64,000 nucleotides of DNA from Victivallaceae bacterium (GTDB lineage Bacteria > Verrucomicrobiota > Lentisphaeria > Victivallales > Victivallaceae). The notes beneath the pieces are model-generated. The model searched no databases. It was not told where the DNA came from and was given only the letters and a program-made list of their open reading frames with translations. The stretch is from positions 1-64,000 of the forward strand of contig JAKSOF010000005.1 in the NCBI GenBank assembly GCA_024405735.1. The letters run 5' to 3'. The translations under genes were made by a program, and so were the position numbers. Positions 16,150 to 24,413 of this stretch are shown here, piece after piece (the stretch's first letter is position 1; every line of letters begins with the position of its first letter).

Positions 16150-17513
16150 CGCGCTTCCTCAGGGATGAGTTTTTCCAGCGCCGTGCCGCGCGACCCCTTT
16201 AAAAAGACGAGATCGCCCGAGTTGAGATACTCTTTCAAAGAAAAACGGACGCTGTCGGCGAAATGGACCGGAGCGGGACTTCCGGCAAATTCCGCGCCGA
16301 CCGTGATGATGCGCGCACGCGGGAAAAGCGTTTTCGCCAACTCCAGCGTTTCGCGGTGGGCATCAACGGAAACGCTTCCCAACTCGCGCATTCCGCCGAG
16401 GACGATCACAAGATGCGCTTCGTCCGGACGGGTCTGGAACAACTGCGTCAATGTCGCTTTCATACTCGCGGGATTGGCGTTGTAAGCATCGTTGAGATAG
16501 GTGATGCCGTCAAGTTGAGTGCGCTTCATCCGCATCCCCGGCAACTGCGTCAGCGGCAACGCTTTGGCAATGACGGAAGCGTCAATGCCGCAACTCCACG
16601 CGGCGGCGGCGGCGGCGGCGGCATTCAACGCCTGATGCGCTCCGCCGAGATGCCACGCGATCTCAAATTTTCCGCCGTCGGGGAAATGCAGACAAAAGCG
16701 GCTTTCCGTCAAATCTCCGCCGAGATATTCCGAATAAAAATCGCAGCTTGCATCGTTTCCGAACCAGATGATTTTTTTATCTTTGCACGCCGCGGCGAGC
16801 ACCTCGCGCTCGGGAGCAAGCGCAGGAAGCACGACCGTCCCGGTTTCCGGCAGTCCGGAAATGATCGACGCCTTTTCCCGGGCGACCCCCGCAAGGTCGA
16901 TCAGTTTTTCCAGATGACACGGCGCGATCGAGTTGACGACCGCGACATCGGGAGTTGCCGTCAAACTCAACGGCGCGATCTCCCCCGGAGAACTTGTCCC
17001 CATTTCGATGACGGCGTAGCGATGACGCTCCGTCAGACGGAAAAGATTTTGCGGCACCCCGATCTGATTATTGGTATTTCCTTCGGTGGCAAGGACTTCC
17101 TCCGGTGTCGAAGCGGCGGTGAAAATCGCGCGGAGCATCTCTTTGACGCTCGTCTTGCCGACGCTTCCCGTGACTCCGGCGACGGTAAGCCGGGGAAATT
17201 TTTTCCGGTAGAGATGCGCCAAACGCTGATAGGCTTTCAGCGTGTCCGGCACGACGAGCCGGGGCAGAACGATCTTTTTGGCATCCTCTTCGCGGTCGGA
17301 AGCGACGCAAAGCGCGGCGGCGCCGTTCTGCGCGGCGTTTTCGAGGAAATCGTGCCCGTCGAAGCGTTCGCCCTTGAGTGCGAGAAAAAGTTTGCCGTGT
17401 CCGTCGGCGCGACTGTCCGTGTAAACGCCGTCGAGCGCAGACGACAGTAAAACGCCGCTCCAGTACCCTGAAACGGCGGTTTCCATCTCTTTGGCGGCAA
17501 GTTGTGTTTTCAT
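16146..17513 (-). CDS. murF: UDP-N-acetylmuramoyl-tripeptide--D-alanyl-D-alanine ligase
   Basis: MurF joins D-Ala-D-Ala to the UDP-MurNAc tripeptide. The 455 residues fit the family. The N-terminal domain contains the YTDSRADGHGKLFLALKGERFDG block typical of MurF, the ATP loop VTGSVGKTSVKEML near residue 105, and NDAYNANPASMKATL near 340 (the conserved DAYNANP). The start at 17513 was chosen because it overlaps the upstream lipoprotein stop (ATGA); an upstream extension would be a shadow of that gene. Its stop overlaps the murE start. The order murF then murE is the reverse of most dcw clusters, and no other division genes are present. Confidence 0.96.
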   Translation of the reverse strand: MKTQLAAKEMETAVSGYWSGVLLSSALDGVYTDSRADGHGKLFLALKGERFDGHDFLENAAQNGAAALCVASDREEDAKKIVLPRLVVPDTLKAYQRLAHLYRKKFPRLTVAGVTGSVGKTSVKEMLRAIFTAASTPEEVLATEGNTNNQIGVPQNLFRLTERHRYAVIEMGTSSPGEIAPLSLTATPDVAVVNSIAPCHLEKLIDLAGVAREKASIISGLPETGTVVLPALAPEREVLAAACKDKKIIWFGNDASCDFYSEYLGGDLTESRFCLHFPDGGKFEIAWHLGGAHQALNAAAAAAAAWSCGIDASVIAKALPLTQLPGMRMKRTQLDGITYLNDAYNANPASMKATLTQLFQTRPDEAHLVIVLGGMRELGSVSVDAHRETLELAKTLFPRARIITVGAEFAGSPAPVHFADSVRFSLKEYLNSGDLVFLKGSRGTALEKLIPEEAR

Positions 17514-18103
17514 CGCTGATTGATGTTGATGATCTGCCGCACCTTGTCCCCTCGGAAAACCAGACGGATGGTCTCTTCGGGAGTGACCCAGTAGATCCAC
17601 GTTTCGTTACGCAGATCGGGAGTGCGGATCGGCGGCGGCGGCCCGTAGGTCAGAATGACCGCGCGCTGATCCATTCCCGGCATCACTTCGCCGCGGCGGA
17701 TGCGCTCGACGACTTCCGGCTGGATCCCCTCGCAAAGCTCCTCGACGCGCTGCGTGGTAAAGGTTTCTTTGACGAAATCGCGCATGGAGCAGATGCGGTA
17801 GCCGTCGTTGAATTTGATCGCATACTGCTTGCCCGCCGCATCGTGGAAGCGGATCTGCTGCAACCAGTAATCCGTCCCGTCGGGAATGATCTCCGTCCCG
17901 ATCGGGATGAATGCCCCTCTTTGGATGTTGAGGCAACTGATGTCCAACGGATCGGTATACCAGATATTGTAGCGGGTATAAAGTTTGTCGCCGGGCCCGA
18001 GCTGAAAAACTTCCGAGAAAACCACGGGATCCGGCATACAACCGGTCAACAAGGCGGCGAATGCCGCCGCCGCGACCGCCAGTTTGATCTTTGACGATTT
18101 CAT
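17510..18103 (-). CDS. Lipoprotein with BamE/SmpA-like C-terminal half
   Basis: The product is a 197-residue lipoprotein: the signal peptide ends in ALLTGC with the lipidated cysteine at residue 22. The C-terminal half (GEVMPGMDQRAVILTYGPPPP, ETWIYWVTPEETIRLVF, VRQIINI) resembles the small alpha/beta fold of SmpA/BamE-type outer-membrane lipoproteins, with the typical pattern of a glycine turn, a helix, a G-P motif and then a W-Y strand and a final strand. That match is by eye and weak. The residues before it (25-110) are not recognised. It is coupled to murF by ATGA, which suggests a cell-envelope role. Confidence 0.8.
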   Translation of the reverse strand: MKSSKIKLAVAAAAFAALLTGCMPDPVVFSEVFQLGPGDKLYTRYNIWYTDPLDISCLNIQRGAFIPIGTEIIPDGTDYWLQQIRFHDAAGKQYAIKFNDGYRICSMRDFVKETFTTQRVEELCEGIQPEVVERIRRGEVMPGMDQRAVILTYGPPPPIRTPDLRNETWIYWVTPEETIRLVFRGDKVRQIININQR

Positions 18104-18121
18104 CTTGCTCCTAACCGACCG

Positions 18122-18391
18122 TCAGATGGCAAAAACCTTTTCCAGGTCGATTTTGGCATACGCGTTGAGAGTAACCAGAGTTTTGGTGTGGATAATGCCG
18201 GAAAGATGCGTCATATCCGTCGCAATGATCTCCGCAAGTTTCGCGTTGTCGCGGACGCGGATCAGCGCGACCAGATCGTATTCTCCCGCCACGGAATAAA
18301 CTTCCGCGACCCCGTCGATCGCCATCAGTCCCTTGACCACGGATTCGATCATCGACCGCTCGACATTCACCAACACGACACCGGTCACCAT
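18122..18391 (-). CDS. Stand-alone RAM-domain protein (Lrp/AsnC ligand-binding type)
   Basis: The 89-residue protein consists only of the alpha-beta sandwich ligand-binding domain (RAM) of Lrp/AsnC regulators, with no helix-turn-helix. The beta-alpha-beta start VTGVVLVNVERSM, the GVAEVYSVAGEYDLVALIRV core with the conserved G-x-YD, and the C-terminal HTKTLVTLNAYAKI strand are typical. Such single-domain proteins bind amino acids as octamers and may modulate full-length Lrp proteins or enzymes. It is the first gene of a transcription unit leading to murF and murE, preceded by AAAGGAG and a strong promoter. The ligand is unknown. Confidence 0.85.
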   Translation of the reverse strand: MVTGVVLVNVERSMIESVVKGLMAIDGVAEVYSVAGEYDLVALIRVRDNAKLAEIIATDMTHLSGIIHTKTLVTLNAYAKIDLEKVFAI

Positions 18392-18425
18392 AAACGCGCA
18401 CTCCTTTGTTAAAAATTGTACTACG

Positions 18426-18446
18426 CCGGGGGAAATTCCCCGCCGG
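18426..18446. promoter_or_regulatory. Hairpin at the predicted transcription start of the RAM-mur operon
   Basis: A GGGGAA/TTCCCC stem extended by CCGG pairing lies a few bases downstream of the -10 box, as in the ptsH leader. It may stabilise the transcript 5' end or be bound by protein. Confidence 0.4.
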
Positions 18447-18450
18447 TCAT

Positions 18451-18479
18451 ATTATAATGGCAAAAACAGAATAGTTCAA
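18451..18479 (-). promoter_or_regulatory. Promoter of the RAM-lipoprotein-murF-murE operon
   Basis: Minus-strand TTGAAC (18474-18479), 17 bp, perfect TATAAT (18451-18456), about 60 bases before the RAM gene. Confidence 0.8.
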
Positions 18480-18499
18480 GCCCCGGGAAACAAGTTTTT

Positions 18500-18997
18500 T
18501 CAATTTTTCCCGTCGGAACGCAACTTTTTGACATCTTCCTCGGCATATTGGATCACCGCGGCGAATTTTTCCGCGTTGGCGGAATTTTCCGCCGCGAGTT
18601 CCTTGTGCGCCTCGGCGACCGTTTCGGCGAGATCAAGTTGCGAAACGGCTTTGCCGGTCGCCGCACCGGGGTTTCCCTGCGTCAGATTTGCCGTTGTGAA
18701 CTTAAAAAGTTTCTGCACGCCGAGCCCGCGCAATGACGCGACGAGATGCTCCGAAGCATTGCACAACTCGACCGTGATCTGCGTGCGGCGCAACGCGACC
18801 GAAAGCATCGTCAGTACGCCCATAAAGGTACTGTCCATCGCCTGACACGCGGAAAGGTCGATTTTGATGCTCCGGATCATTTCCGGCTTGCGCGCGATGT
18901 CGCGCAACGGCACGGCGTACTCGAAATTCGCCCTGCCGGAAACGGTCACTTCAAACGCGCCGTCCCGGTTGGAGATCAAAAGGTCGCCGCTGTTCAT
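18500..18997 (-). CDS. STAS-domain protein, anti-sigma-factor-antagonist type, with C-terminal extension
   Basis: The 165-residue protein has an N-terminal STAS fold (residues about 8-105). The core strand IKIDLSACQAMDSTFMGVLTML matches the phosphorylatable serine region of SpoIIAA-like antagonists, with Ser in MDSTFMG at the expected place. These proteins switch partners with anti-sigma kinases of the RsbW type to control stress or envelope programmes. A further 60 residues follow the domain, Ala/Glu-rich and probably helical, which is unusual for the family. The start at 18997 overlaps the alaS stop in ATGA. No kinase or phosphatase partner is adjacent, so the pathway is open. Confidence 0.82.
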   Translation of the reverse strand: MNSGDLLISNRDGAFEVTVSGRANFEYAVPLRDIARKPEMIRSIKIDLSACQAMDSTFMGVLTMLSVALRRTQITVELCNASEHLVASLRGLGVQKLFKFTTANLTQGNPGAATGKAVSQLDLAETVAEAHKELAAENSANAEKFAAVIQYAEEDVKKLRSDGKN

Positions 18998-20769
18998 TTC
19001 GCCTCCAACACCGCTTTGATGCGGCGGATGCCGCGGCTGGAACTTTCCTCCTTGACGATCCGGAAGTGTCCGAGTTCGCCGGTGCGGTTCGCGTGGGGAC
19101 CGCCGCAAATCTCACAGCTCACATCCCCCATCCGGTAGACTTTGACGCGGTCGTTGTACTTTTCGCTGAAAACCGCCATCGCGCCGGTCGCCTTGGCATC
19201 TTCGAGCGCCATCTCGGTGCAAGTGATCTCCAGATCGCGGCCGATCGCGTCGTTGACGAGTTTTTCGACTTCCTGAAGTTGCTCCGGCGTCATCTTTTCG
19301 GGGTGACAGAAATCGAAACGCAATCTTTCCTGCGTGATGTTGCTACCGCGCTGCTCGACGTGCGTACCGAGCACCTTGCGCAACGCCGCCTGCAGCAAAT
19401 GGGTCGCGCTGTGAAGACGCGCCGTCGCTTCGGAGTGGTCGGCGAGACCGCCCTTGAACTTCTGCTCATTCTGGGCGCGCGACATTTCCTGATGCTTGCG
19501 CGCCGCTTCCTCGTACCCCTTGAGATCGACCTCGAAATTCTGCTCTTTCGCCATTTCGACGGTCAACTCGATCGGGAAACCGTAGGTTTCGTAGAGGTTG
19601 AAGGCGTTTTTACCGGAGATCACCTTGTGCTCGACAAAAGCGGGCACGCGGTCGATCATTTTCTGAAATTCCTTCATCCCGTGATCGAGCGTCGTGTTGA
19701 ATTGCTTTTCCTCGCGCTCCAGCTCCGACGTGATCGTTTCGGCATTGGTGCGCAACTCGCTGTAAAATTCTCCGTACTGGTCGATAACGACCTTGGCGAT
19801 GCGCGCGGTAAAAAGCCCCTGGATGCCGAGTTTGCGTCCCTCGCGGATGGCGCGGCGGATCAGGCGGCGCAGGACGTAAGGCGCGCCGACGCGGCCGGGA
19901 ATCACCCCGTCGCCGATGATGAAGGAAGCCGCGCGCAAGTGGTCGGCGATGATGCGCTCCATCGCGGTGCGCTCATTGGGCGTTTCAACGCCGCGGATCT
20001 TGTCGAGCTCGGCAAAGATGCCGCCGAAAATCTCGGTGTCGTAGCAACTGGCTTTGCCCTGCAACACGGCGGTGATGCGCTCCAGGCCCATCCCCGTATC
20101 GACGTTGCGCTGGGAAAGTTCGACATAAGTGCCGTCCGGTTGACGGTTGAACTGCATAAAGACGTCGTTCCATATCTCGACCCAGCGTTTGTCGGCGGGG
20201 TCGAATTTCTGCGGAGCCGGTTTCGGGCCCGTCCAGTAAAACATTTCGGTATCGGTACCGCAGGGACCGGTCTCGCCGACGGGCCCCCAGAAATTGTCCT
20301 TGCGGCCGAGTTTCGCGATGCGTTCCTCCGGGATGCCGAGCGAATTCCAGAGCTTATACGCCTCCTCGTCCCACGGCGCTTCGGCGTCGCCGCCGAAAAC
20401 CGTCACGGCGAGCATATCGAGCGGGATGCCCAGTTCTTTGGTGAGAAACTCAAAGGAAAACTCGATCGCCTCCTTACGGAAATAATCGCCGAGCGACCAG
20501 TTGCCGAGCATTTCAAAAAAGGTGAGATGCACCGCATCGCCGACTTCGTCGATGTCTCCGGTGCGCACACACTTCTGACAGTCGGTCAGCCGCCGCCCCG
20601 CCGGATGCTTCGCGCCCTGCAGATAGGGCACGAGCGGCTGCATTCCCGCCGTGTTGAAAAGACAGGTCGGGTCGTTCTCCGGGATCAGAGAGGCGCTTTT
20701 GATCTCGGCGTGACCGTGTTTCTTGAAAAAATCGATGTACTTGCGACGCATTTCCGCTGCGGTGATCAT
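18994..20769 (-). CDS. alaS: Alanyl-tRNA synthetase, short form without C-Ala domain
   Basis: AlaRS charges tRNA-Ala. The class II catalytic core is clear (RRKYIDFFKKHGH, DPTCLFNTAGMQP, NVDTGMGLERI), followed by the anticodon-independent recognition part and the editing domain with HSATHLLQAAL and CEICGGPHANRTGELGHF, which hold the zinc ligands for clearing Ser- and Gly-tRNA. The protein stops right after SRGIRRIKAVLEAK, at 591 residues. Most bacterial enzymes have about 875, so the DHHA1/C-Ala domain and the coiled coil used for dimerisation and tRNA elbow contact are missing. The stop is immediately coupled to the STAS gene, so this is a clean gene end and not a frameshift. The start at 20769 has an AGGAG site. 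Confidence 0.93.
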   Translation of the reverse strand: MITAAEMRRKYIDFFKKHGHAEIKSASLIPENDPTCLFNTAGMQPLVPYLQGAKHPAGRRLTDCQKCVRTGDIDEVGDAVHLTFFEMLGNWSLGDYFRKEAIEFSFEFLTKELGIPLDMLAVTVFGGDAEAPWDEEAYKLWNSLGIPEERIAKLGRKDNFWGPVGETGPCGTDTEMFYWTGPKPAPQKFDPADKRWVEIWNDVFMQFNRQPDGTYVELSQRNVDTGMGLERITAVLQGKASCYDTEIFGGIFAELDKIRGVETPNERTAMERIIADHLRAASFIIGDGVIPGRVGAPYVLRRLIRRAIREGRKLGIQGLFTARIAKVVIDQYGEFYSELRTNAETITSELEREEKQFNTTLDHGMKEFQKMIDRVPAFVEHKVISGKNAFNLYETYGFPIELTVEMAKEQNFEVDLKGYEEAARKHQEMSRAQNEQKFKGGLADHSEATARLHSATHLLQAALRKVLGTHVEQRGSNITQERLRFDFCHPEKMTPEQLQEVEKLVNDAIGRDLEITCTEMALEDAKATGAMAVFSEKYNDRVKVYRMGDVSCEICGGPHANRTGELGHFRIVKEESSSRGIRRIKAVLEAK

Positions 20770-20814
20770 CCTGATATTCTCCTGCTGTAGTGTAGTTTCC
20801 AACGTAATTTCCCT

Positions 20815-20843
20815 AATATAATACGCGCGGGGGGAATTTGCAA
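20815..20843 (-). promoter_or_regulatory. Promoter of alaS
   Basis: Minus-strand TTGCAA (20838-20843), 17 bp, TATATT (20815-20820), about 50 bases before alaS. Confidence 0.7.
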
Positions 20844-20887
20844 CCAAAAGAAAGGCAAGTTGCCGCTTTTTCGCTTCCCCTGCCGCC

Positions 20888-21219
20888 TCACTTCACGAAT
20901 TTTTCCACATAGGGACGGATCGCCGTCGCCCAGATCTCGTAACCTTTTGCCGACGGATGGAGCAAGTCCGGCATGATCTCGCGGCTCAACGTGCCGTCTT
21001 TTTCCAATAATTCGCCGGTAATGTCGCAGTAAAAAACATTTACGCCGTCGTCAAGTTTGGCGATCCCGGCGTTGATTTCGGCAATCGGCGCACCGAAAAC
21101 AGGATCGTTTTTCCCCTCCCCCCGCGGAAAAATGCCGAAAAGGAGGATTTTGGCGTCAGGACAAATGCGGCACACAGGACATTGGCGGCAAAAAAGAAAA
21201 CGAACCACAGATTTTTCAT
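20888..21219 (-). pseudogene. Remnant of a secreted SGNH/GDSL acylhydrolase
   Basis: A ribosome site (GGGAGAG) and signal peptide (MKNLWFVFFFAANVLCAAF) start at 21219. After about 20 codons, similarity jumps to a different frame that encodes the C-terminal third of a PAF-acetylhydrolase-like SGNH hydrolase: PDAKILLFGIFPRG, INAGIAKLDDG, then PDLLHPSAKGYEIWA with the catalytic Asp and His. The block with the nucleophile GDS and the oxyanion glycine is absent. The simplest reading is an internal deletion of roughly 130 codons with a frame change, leaving a dead gene. Intact relatives remove acetyl or acyl groups from glycans. It lies just after the polysaccharide glycosyltransferases. Confidence 0.8.
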
Positions 21220-21239
21220 TTTTCTCTCCCGAATCGGTA

Positions 21240-22346
21240 TCAAAGAGATTGGTTTTCAGCAAAAAGCCGGACGAAAGAGGGTCTTTCCCCCTTCCCTGCG
21301 ATCCATCGGTAAAGCGCCGACAGCGATTGCGTTGTTTTGTCCGCCGTGTATTTTTCCCGGACGAGGGCAAGCGCATTTTGTCTGCGTCCGGCGAGCTCCT
21401 CCGGGGGCTGATTCAATGCCCGGTGCATCGCATCGGGAAATTTTTCCAACGGCACGTGCCAGCCGCAACGATATGTCGTCAAATCATTCCACGGCGTATC
21501 GAGCGAAGCGATGACGGGCGTCCCGCAAGCGAGACTTTCCAGAGCGACCAATCCGAAACTTTCAAACGCGCTCGGCAGTACCAACGCTTTCGCCGAGGCG
21601 AGCAGAGCCGTTTTTTCACCTCCCTTGACTTCGCCCGTAAACGAAACATTGGCAAGGTGATTTTGCCGCACGAAATCTTTCAATTTCCTTTCGTAATCAC
21701 AATCACCGCTGCCCGCGATGACAAGTTCCGCCGGAGCGTCCGCCATATCCCGCCACGCCTGTAACAGCAAAAGCGCGTTTTTATATGGGACGAGCCGCCC
21801 GAGGAAAACGATTTTTTGCGTTTTCACTACTTTCGGGACTTCGGGGATTTCAATGCCGTTGGGAATGACGGCGACGGGATTGCGAAAACCGAGCGCACGA
21901 TAGACTTCCGCCTCGCGTTCGCACGAAACGACAACGGCGGAAGCATTTTGCAATAACGCATCAAAACCGAATTTCCGGCAAAGCCGCTTTTTCCACGCCC
22001 CGATCTGCAACGCTTCGGGATAAAGCATCCCGTGCGGAGCAACGAGATAGGGGATTCGTAAACGCCGCGCCGTTTTCGCCGCCGACAATGCGAAATACTG
22101 CCACAAACCGTGAATGAAAATAAGATCGCAATCCTCTTTCCGGAGTGCGTCGGCGCGTTTTTTCCAGTTGCGGGAAAAGCCGAAAGCCGTCAGCCGATCA
22201 TCGGCGACACCGTACTTGCCGCCGCCGGAAAAACTCCATAAGTCGGCGGAAAAATCTTTACCGCCGTTGCGGAGCAACGTGAGCAACGCCGAGGAAACGC
22301 CGTCGTGATCGGGCAGAACTTCCGCCGCGGCATAGAGGATTTTCAT
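21240..22346 (-). CDS. Glycosyltransferase family 4 protein
   Basis: This GT-B retaining glycosyltransferase (368 residues) probably builds a surface polysaccharide at the inner membrane face. The N-terminal domain starts MKILYAAAEVLPDHDGVSSAL, with HGLWQY and APHGMLYPEAL as the acceptor-side loop. The C-terminal domain begins KIVFLGRLVPYKN and carries PSAFESFGLVALESLACGTPVIAS with the EX7E pair near residue 265. The APHGML motif resembles GT4 members that add sugars in capsule and O-antigen clusters. The sugar donor cannot be read. It overlaps the upstream glycosyltransferase by four bases (ATGA). Confidence 0.88.
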   Translation of the reverse strand: MKILYAAAEVLPDHDGVSSALLTLLRNGGKDFSADLWSFSGGGKYGVADDRLTAFGFSRNWKKRADALRKEDCDLIFIHGLWQYFALSAAKTARRLRIPYLVAPHGMLYPEALQIGAWKKRLCRKFGFDALLQNASAVVVSCEREAEVYRALGFRNPVAVIPNGIEIPEVPKVVKTQKIVFLGRLVPYKNALLLLQAWRDMADAPAELVIAGSGDCDYERKLKDFVRQNHLANVSFTGEVKGGEKTALLASAKALVLPSAFESFGLVALESLACGTPVIASLDTPWNDLTTYRCGWHVPLEKFPDAMHRALNQPPEELAGRRQNALALVREKYTADKTTQSLSALYRWIAGKGERPSFVRLFAENQSL

Positions 22347-23542
22347 TTTTCCGCGAACTCCTCAAGCCACTGCGCGACCTCCGTCCGCCGGGAAAAACGG
22401 CGGCGGTAGCAATCCTGCGCCGCACGCTGAAATGTTTCCAGTTTTTCCGGGTGATCGATCAAATCCCGCAAAGTTTCCACCATCGCATCAAGATCAGCCG
22501 TTTGAAAATTCCAGCCGATCTGAAATTGCCTGATCCACGCGCCGAGATCGCTGTCCGCATCTCCGGCAAAGAGCAACGGCCTCCCCGCCGCCAGCGCGCC
22601 GAAAAATTTGGAGGGAAAAACGATCCCGTCCCACGGAGAACGCAAGGAAACCATATGAATATCCGCCGCTTCCAGACGCTTGCTCAACTTTTTTTCGTCG
22701 GCAAAACCTGTGATGCGGATATTGGTATCCTCCGCCGTAACACAGGCTGTCTGCCGCTCAAAACGACTGCCGTTCCCGGCAAAACAAAATGCCGCATCGA
22801 CGCCCTTTGCCCGACACGCTCGAGCCAGGGCGACAAACGGCGCGATGTCGTGTACCGCGCCGACCGTCCCCGAATAAAGGATCGCAAGTTTCGCGTTTCC
22901 GAAAAGTTCTTTACGGCAAGCGGGGTCGGCGGCGTGAACCGTTTCCGGCTCGTAAAGCGCCCACGGCAACAGCGTCCGGCAGCGGCATTGCGCATTGTAT
23001 TTCTGCAGACGGCGGCGCATCGCGGGTCCCAGATCCGCCATCAAATCAACGTACCGCAAAGCGAAATGGACAAAGGGCAACGTCAAAGCGGCAAGCGCAC
23101 GCATCCAAAGCGCGGAGCCGGCGAGGATCGCATCGGGAAAAAGGTCAAAACACCAATGGACAAGTTTCACCTCGGGATTCATCCAGCGCAGAAACGGAAA
23201 CATCATATAGCCGAACTGCGGATCCGTGCCGAGGACGACGGCATCGTAGGAGTGACGGTTTTTCCAAAAGGCGCGCAACCACTTCAATTGCAATACAAAA
23301 GACGAAAAGATCCGCCGGAAGTTGCCGGTCTGCGAAAGATCGGGGCGGAAAAAGCGGCGGATATCGACGTTTTTCCAATTTTCCTGCGGGGGGAGTTCCC
23401 ATTTCTGCCATTTATGACGGTTACTGCAATAAACCGTCACTTTGTGTCCGGCTTTCGCCAAGTCCTCCGCCAGATCGGAAAATAGCCGCGACGAGATCAC
23501 GTCGTCCGGATGAAAGAAATGATAGATCAGCAGTATGCGCAT
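22343..23542 (-). CDS. Glycosyltransferase family 4 protein, WbuB-like
   Basis: The product (399 residues) is a GT-B glycosyltransferase. The N-terminus MRILLIYHFFHPDDVISSRLFSDLAEDLAKAGHKVTVYCS is the pattern of WbuB-type O-antigen and L-fucosamine transferases, followed by HWCFDLFPDAI and a hydrophobic middle (ALAALTLPFVHFALRYV) that may touch the membrane. The donor domain has ILYSGTVGAVHD and SLRSPWDGIVFPSKFFGALAAGRPLLFAG. The start at 23542 follows the acetyltransferase stop by one base; the longer frame would be its shadow. With its neighbours it forms a small exopolysaccharide or O-antigen cluster. Confidence 0.88.
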   Translation of the reverse strand: MRILLIYHFFHPDDVISSRLFSDLAEDLAKAGHKVTVYCSNRHKWQKWELPPQENWKNVDIRRFFRPDLSQTGNFRRIFSSFVLQLKWLRAFWKNRHSYDAVVLGTDPQFGYMMFPFLRWMNPEVKLVHWCFDLFPDAILAGSALWMRALAALTLPFVHFALRYVDLMADLGPAMRRRLQKYNAQCRCRTLLPWALYEPETVHAADPACRKELFGNAKLAILYSGTVGAVHDIAPFVALARACRAKGVDAAFCFAGNGSRFERQTACVTAEDTNIRITGFADEKKLSKRLEAADIHMVSLRSPWDGIVFPSKFFGALAAGRPLLFAGDADSDLGAWIRQFQIGWNFQTADLDAMVETLRDLIDHPEKLETFQRAAQDCYRRRFSRRTEVAQWLEEFAEK

Positions 23543-23543
23543 C

Positions 23544-24218
23544 TCAAACGTCCAGTTTGCGGATGACATGAGCGGGATTTCCCGCCGCGACGACACCGGA
23601 TGGAATGTCCTTTGTCACAACGCTTCCCGCCCCGATGACACTCTTTCGTCCAATGGAAACGCCTTTCAGGATCAGGGTATTCATTCCGATAAAAACATCG
23701 TCGGCAATGGCAATCGGCGCACTTTTTCCGGTCGCGTGAGGGATCGCGCGCGATGCGGCGTCAAGCGGATGAAAATCGGTGTCAACGATCGCCGTATTCG
23801 CCCCGATCTGAACGCGGCTCCCGATCGTAACGGAAGAAAAACTGACGATCGAAACGCCGCTCAAACCGCAATCGTCGCCGATCCTGATATGTCCCGCGCC
23901 GCGCGTCGCAAGATAGACCGGATGACAAATCCCGACGGGATTGGAGATCACCGAGGAGCGGAAAATATTGTTTTTGCCGATCTCAATTTGCCGGGACGCC
24001 GCCATTTCGACACGGGGGATGCCGAAACAGCGCACCAGTCCGCGGCACCGGCAACCCCACAAGCGCAATTTCAAATTGCCGATCACCGTACCGGCGCAAA
24101 GACTCCAAAATTTCAACAGACAAAAAAACGCGCGACTCAAAAAAAAGAACATTTCCGCAATCATCCCCGTCGTTTTTTCATAACACTCTTTTATGTAAAA
24201 TACCCCGCCGACCATCAT
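23544..24218 (-). CDS. Left-handed beta-helix O-acetyltransferase
   Basis: This 224-residue acyltransferase of the hexapeptide-repeat family has a hydrophobic N-terminal segment (IAEMFFFLSRAFFCLLKFWSL) and then stacked hexapeptide repeats (IRIGDD, VTIGSRVQIGANT, IGRKSVIGAGS). The loop with the catalytic His is visible in IVDTDFHPLD, and the tail VTKDIPSGVVAAGNPAHVIR is the standard CoA end. It should acetylate a sugar of the surface polysaccharide made by the two glycosyltransferases behind it. ATGs at 24218, 24215 and 24164 are all possible starts and none has a good ribosome site. Confidence 0.85.
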   Translation of the reverse strand: MMVGGVFYIKECYEKTTGMIAEMFFFLSRAFFCLLKFWSLCAGTVIGNLKLRLWGCRCRGLVRCFGIPRVEMAASRQIEIGKNNIFRSSVISNPVGICHPVYLATRGAGHIRIGDDCGLSGVSIVSFSSVTIGSRVQIGANTAIVDTDFHPLDAASRAIPHATGKSAPIAIADDVFIGMNTLILKGVSIGRKSVIGAGSVVTKDIPSGVVAAGNPAHVIRKLDV

Positions 24219-24272
24219 AAATCAAACGGCGCGGATCGGTAAATTCTCCGCCGGAGCCGGGATTTTCATTAT

Positions 24273-24301
24273 ATTATAGCATTTGTCCGTTTGAAATGCA
24301 A
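24273..24301 (-). promoter_or_regulatory. Promoter of the polysaccharide gene cluster
   Basis: Minus-strand TTGCAT (24296-24301), 17 bp, perfect TATAAT (24273-24278), about 50 bases before the acetyltransferase. Confidence 0.75.
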
Positions 24302-24331
24302 TGCTTTTCCGGCAAAACCGCTTCTTTGAAA

Positions 24332-24359
24332 TTGAAATATCGCAAAAAAATGCTATAGT
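24332..24359 (+). promoter_or_regulatory. Promoter of the phosphatase fusion operon
   Basis: TTGAAA (24332-24337), 16 bp, TATAGT (24354-24359), about 55 bases before the fusion gene. It is divergent from the polysaccharide promoter, only about 30 bases apart. Confidence 0.55.
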
Positions 24360-24413
24360 AAAGCATTCTCGTCAACAAGGAACCGGCATCGTTGTAAAAC
24401 AGGGAGCAACACG

